Source: an uncultured Flavobacterium sp. (lineage in GTDB: Bacteria; Bacteroidota; Bacteroidia; Flavobacteriales; Flavobacteriaceae). From it: a DNA stretch of 8,329 bases. The notes beneath the pieces are model-generated. The model did no database searches. It saw only the letters and a program-made list of their open reading frames with translations, and had not been told where the DNA came from. The first letter of the stretch is position 1; each line of letters begins with the position of its first letter. The DNA is taken from the NCBI RefSeq assembly GCF_946220915.1, contig NZ_CAMIHH010000125.1, positions 1 to 8,329 of the forward strand. Direction: 5' to 3'. Shown piece after piece: positions 7,166-8,329 of the stretch. Position numbers and translations under genes: made by a program.

Positions 7166-7333
7166 ATTTCCTCCAAAGTAAAGCAAACGGAACAGGGCTC
7201 CTCAAAAATCCGGCATATTAAACTGGCTTCTAAACGAGCCGGAAATTCAACCACCTGTTGAATAATGTTGCCGAACCACCTTATGCCTCCTGTGGCAAGT
7301 TCCCCAACATCATTCATCACAAATTTGCAGCAC
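7166..7333. other. Non-coding stretch with small hairpins upstream of the response regulator
   Basis: This 168-base stretch shows no plus-strand gene that I trust. It contains a perfect seven-pair hairpin ATTCAAC/GTTGAAT with loop cacct (7245-7263), a six-pair hairpin with one G-U (7223-7228 with 7237-7242) that competes with TCCGGC/GCCGGA (7209-7214 with 7238-7243), a weak four-pair stem (7284-7287 with 7294-7297), and the palindrome CAAATTTG (7320-7327) six bases before the response regulator start. It may be the continuation of the structured RNA or a 5' leader with regulatory hairpins. A minus-strand frame also crosses it and is discussed separately. Confidence 0.4.
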
Positions 7334-7771
7334 ATGAAAGATGAAAGCCCGATCAGGATTGCAATAATTGACGACCATCTCAAGTTGCGGTCTGCCGTAG
7401 CCAAATATCTAAAAAACTTTAATTACCAAGTGATATGGCAGGCAGCTAATGGAATAGAAATGCTCACGGCGATAGTGCACCATACAAATTTGCCAAACGT
7501 ATGTATTTTGGATATTAATATGCCTGAGATGGACGGTTTTGAAGCGGCCAAACAGCTGTCGATAAATTTTCCGAAAGTTAAGATACTGGCCTTTAGCGGT
7601 AATGCTGATGAAGAAAGCGTGATAGAAATGATCCGGTCCGGAGCAATGGGTTATCTGGTAAAGGGATGCGAGGCCATCGAAATAAAACGGGCTGTCGACC
7701 ATCTTCTAAACGAGAAGTATTATTTTAGTGAATCAGTTAAGGAGATGGCATTCAAACATTTAAATACTTAA
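7334..7771 (+). CDS. Stand-alone receiver-domain response regulator (CheY-like)
   Basis: This 145-residue protein is a complete receiver domain. Visible residues are the acidic pair Asp13-Asp14 (IAIIDDH), the phospho-acceptor Asp60 (CILDINMPEMDG), the switch Ser88 (LAFSGNAD) and the conserved Lys110 (YLVKG). The sequence style (IRIAIIDDHLKLR, YQVIWQAANGIEML) is that of NarL/FixJ-type regulators common in Bacteroidota, which are usually about 210 residues with a C-terminal LuxR-type DNA-binding domain. Here the protein stops after the receiver plus a short helix (VKEMAFKHLNT), so it has no output domain. ATG 7334 is chosen over ATG 7265 because the extra 23 residues are unlike the family and the receiver normally starts within ten residues of the N-terminus. 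No partner kinase is in the window. It may act by protein-protein contact or as a phosphate sink. Confidence 0.88.
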   Translation: MKDESPIRIAIIDDHLKLRSAVAKYLKNFNYQVIWQAANGIEMLTAIVHHTNLPNVCILDINMPEMDGFEAAKQLSINFPKVKILAFSGNADEESVIEMIRSGAMGYLVKGCEAIEIKRAVDHLLNEKYYFSESVKEMAFKHLNT

Positions 7772-7829
7772 TCAGGATAGAAAAGAGTAGATTTTTTCCA
7801 CAGCATCCCTAACTATAATACTGTTGCCT

Positions 7830-8329
7830 ATGAAACAGATTGACTCAAGGATAATTGACCGTACAAATAAATTTTACCTCGAAATGTCAAAGAAGGTTCT
7901 GACAGATCGGGAATATGAGATATTGCATAAACTCCTCATAGATAAAAAATCCTTGAACGAAGTCTCCGGACTATATGGGCTTACCAATGAGCGAATACGG
8001 CAGATTTACCTGGATACTTGCGGCAAGGTGAAAAATGCTACAGGTATCTTAAACAATATTGACCACTATAAGCAAACGCTTGAAGAATTAAAAAAGCAGT
8101 GCCGCATGGCAGGCAAGGGGGAGTTTGTGCAATACGATACCGGGATTTCAGTTGATTTAGATAAGCTGATTGTGGACTGCAATTATCCCTTTAGCAAGAG
8201 AATGAATAGTTTTTTTGACTTACTGGAAGTGGAGACATTACGCGATCTTTCTGCAATTACGTTAAAAGAATTTTCCTGCATTAGGGGATTTAAAGGACAA
8301 TTAAAGAAAGAGCTTACGGCGTTTATAGA
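7830..8329 (+). CDS. Sigma-70 region-4-like HTH protein with alpha-CTD-like domain, 3' end cut by window
   Basis: The frame runs open to the end of the window, giving 166 residues. Residues about 24-69 resemble sigma-70 region 4: LTDREYEIL, then SLNEVSGLYGLTNERIRQIY, with the ERIRQI recognition-helix signature. There is no sigma region 2, so it is not a complete sigma factor. After a linker (about 75-118, partly helical, ending NYPFSKRMN), residues about 128-166 (DLLEVETLRDLSAITLKEFSCIRGFKGQLKKEL) resemble the helix-hairpin-helix DNA-binding fold of the RNA polymerase alpha C-terminal domain, where the usual pattern is T-L-x-DL, x-L-x-x-I/F-R-x-F-G. This suggests a DNA-binding transcription regulator that mimics RNA polymerase parts. 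ATG 7830 is the first start before the conserved part, 58 bases after the response regulator stop. The exact function is unknown. Confidence 0.75.
   Translation, partial: MKQIDSRIIDRTNKFYLEMSKKVLTDREYEILHKLLIDKKSLNEVSGLYGLTNERIRQIYLDTCGKVKNATGILNNIDHYKQTLEELKKQCRMAGKGEFVQYDTGISVDLDKLIVDCNYPFSKRMNSFFDLLEVETLRDLSAITLKEFSCIRGFKGQLKKELTAFI

Noticed and set aside
7265..7333. Longer start (ATG 7265) for the response regulator
   Set aside because: The extra 23 residues do not look like a receiver N-terminus and lie over hairpins of the leader; ATG 7334 places the acidic pair at the usual distance from the start.
7819..7826. TACTGTTG as a -7 element for the sigma4-like gene
   Set aside because: It differs from TAnnTTTG at one base, has no clear -33 partner and would leave only a few bases of leader before ATG 7830.

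Overview
The window looks like the distal part of the transfer operon of a conjugative element (an integrative conjugative element or conjugative plasmid) from a member of the Bacteroidota. This rests on a collinear run of Bacteroides-type (CTnDOT-like) Tra proteins, the absence of clear Shine-Dalgarno sites, and a Bacteroidota-style promoter with a TATCTTTG -7 element. The protein flavour suggests a Flavobacteriia, Sphingobacteriia or Chitinophagia host rather than a gut Bacteroides, but that is only an impression.

Bases 1 to 6877 hold one tightly packed plus-strand operon: the C-terminal end of traG (VirB4-like ATPase), traI (secreted, VirB5/TrbJ-like), traJ (VirB6-like polytopic membrane protein), traK (VirB8-like), an unrecognised 143-residue cytoplasmic protein, traL (small single-span membrane protein), traM (VirB10-like), traN (VirB9-like), traO (predicted outer-membrane barrel) and traQ (DUF3872-type lipoprotein). 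Gaps are 3 to 26 bases and traL overlaps traM. The primase gene traP, which lies between traO and traQ in CTnDOT, is absent at that position. Together these genes supply the ATPase end, inner-membrane platform and periplasmic/outer-membrane core of a type IV secretion channel. A near-perfect intrinsic terminator (6886-6916) ends the operon.

Bases 6917 to 7333 contain no convincing gene but are the most interesting part of the window. A Bacteroidota promoter (6941-6971) is followed by a dense series of inverted repeats: a 7-bp hairpin (6992-7013), a long nested multi-stem fold (7017-7130) and further hairpins at 7149-7165, 7223-7242 and 7245-7263. I read this as a candidate structured non-coding RNA or long regulatory leader that I cannot assign to a known family.

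Bases 7334 to 8329 hold two regulatory genes on the plus strand: a stand-alone receiver-domain response regulator with no output domain, and a 3'-truncated gene for a protein joining a sigma-70 region-4 helix-turn-helix to a domain resembling the RNA polymerase alpha C-terminal domain. Their position beside the transfer operon suggests, but does not prove, that they and the RNA belong to the element's control circuitry.
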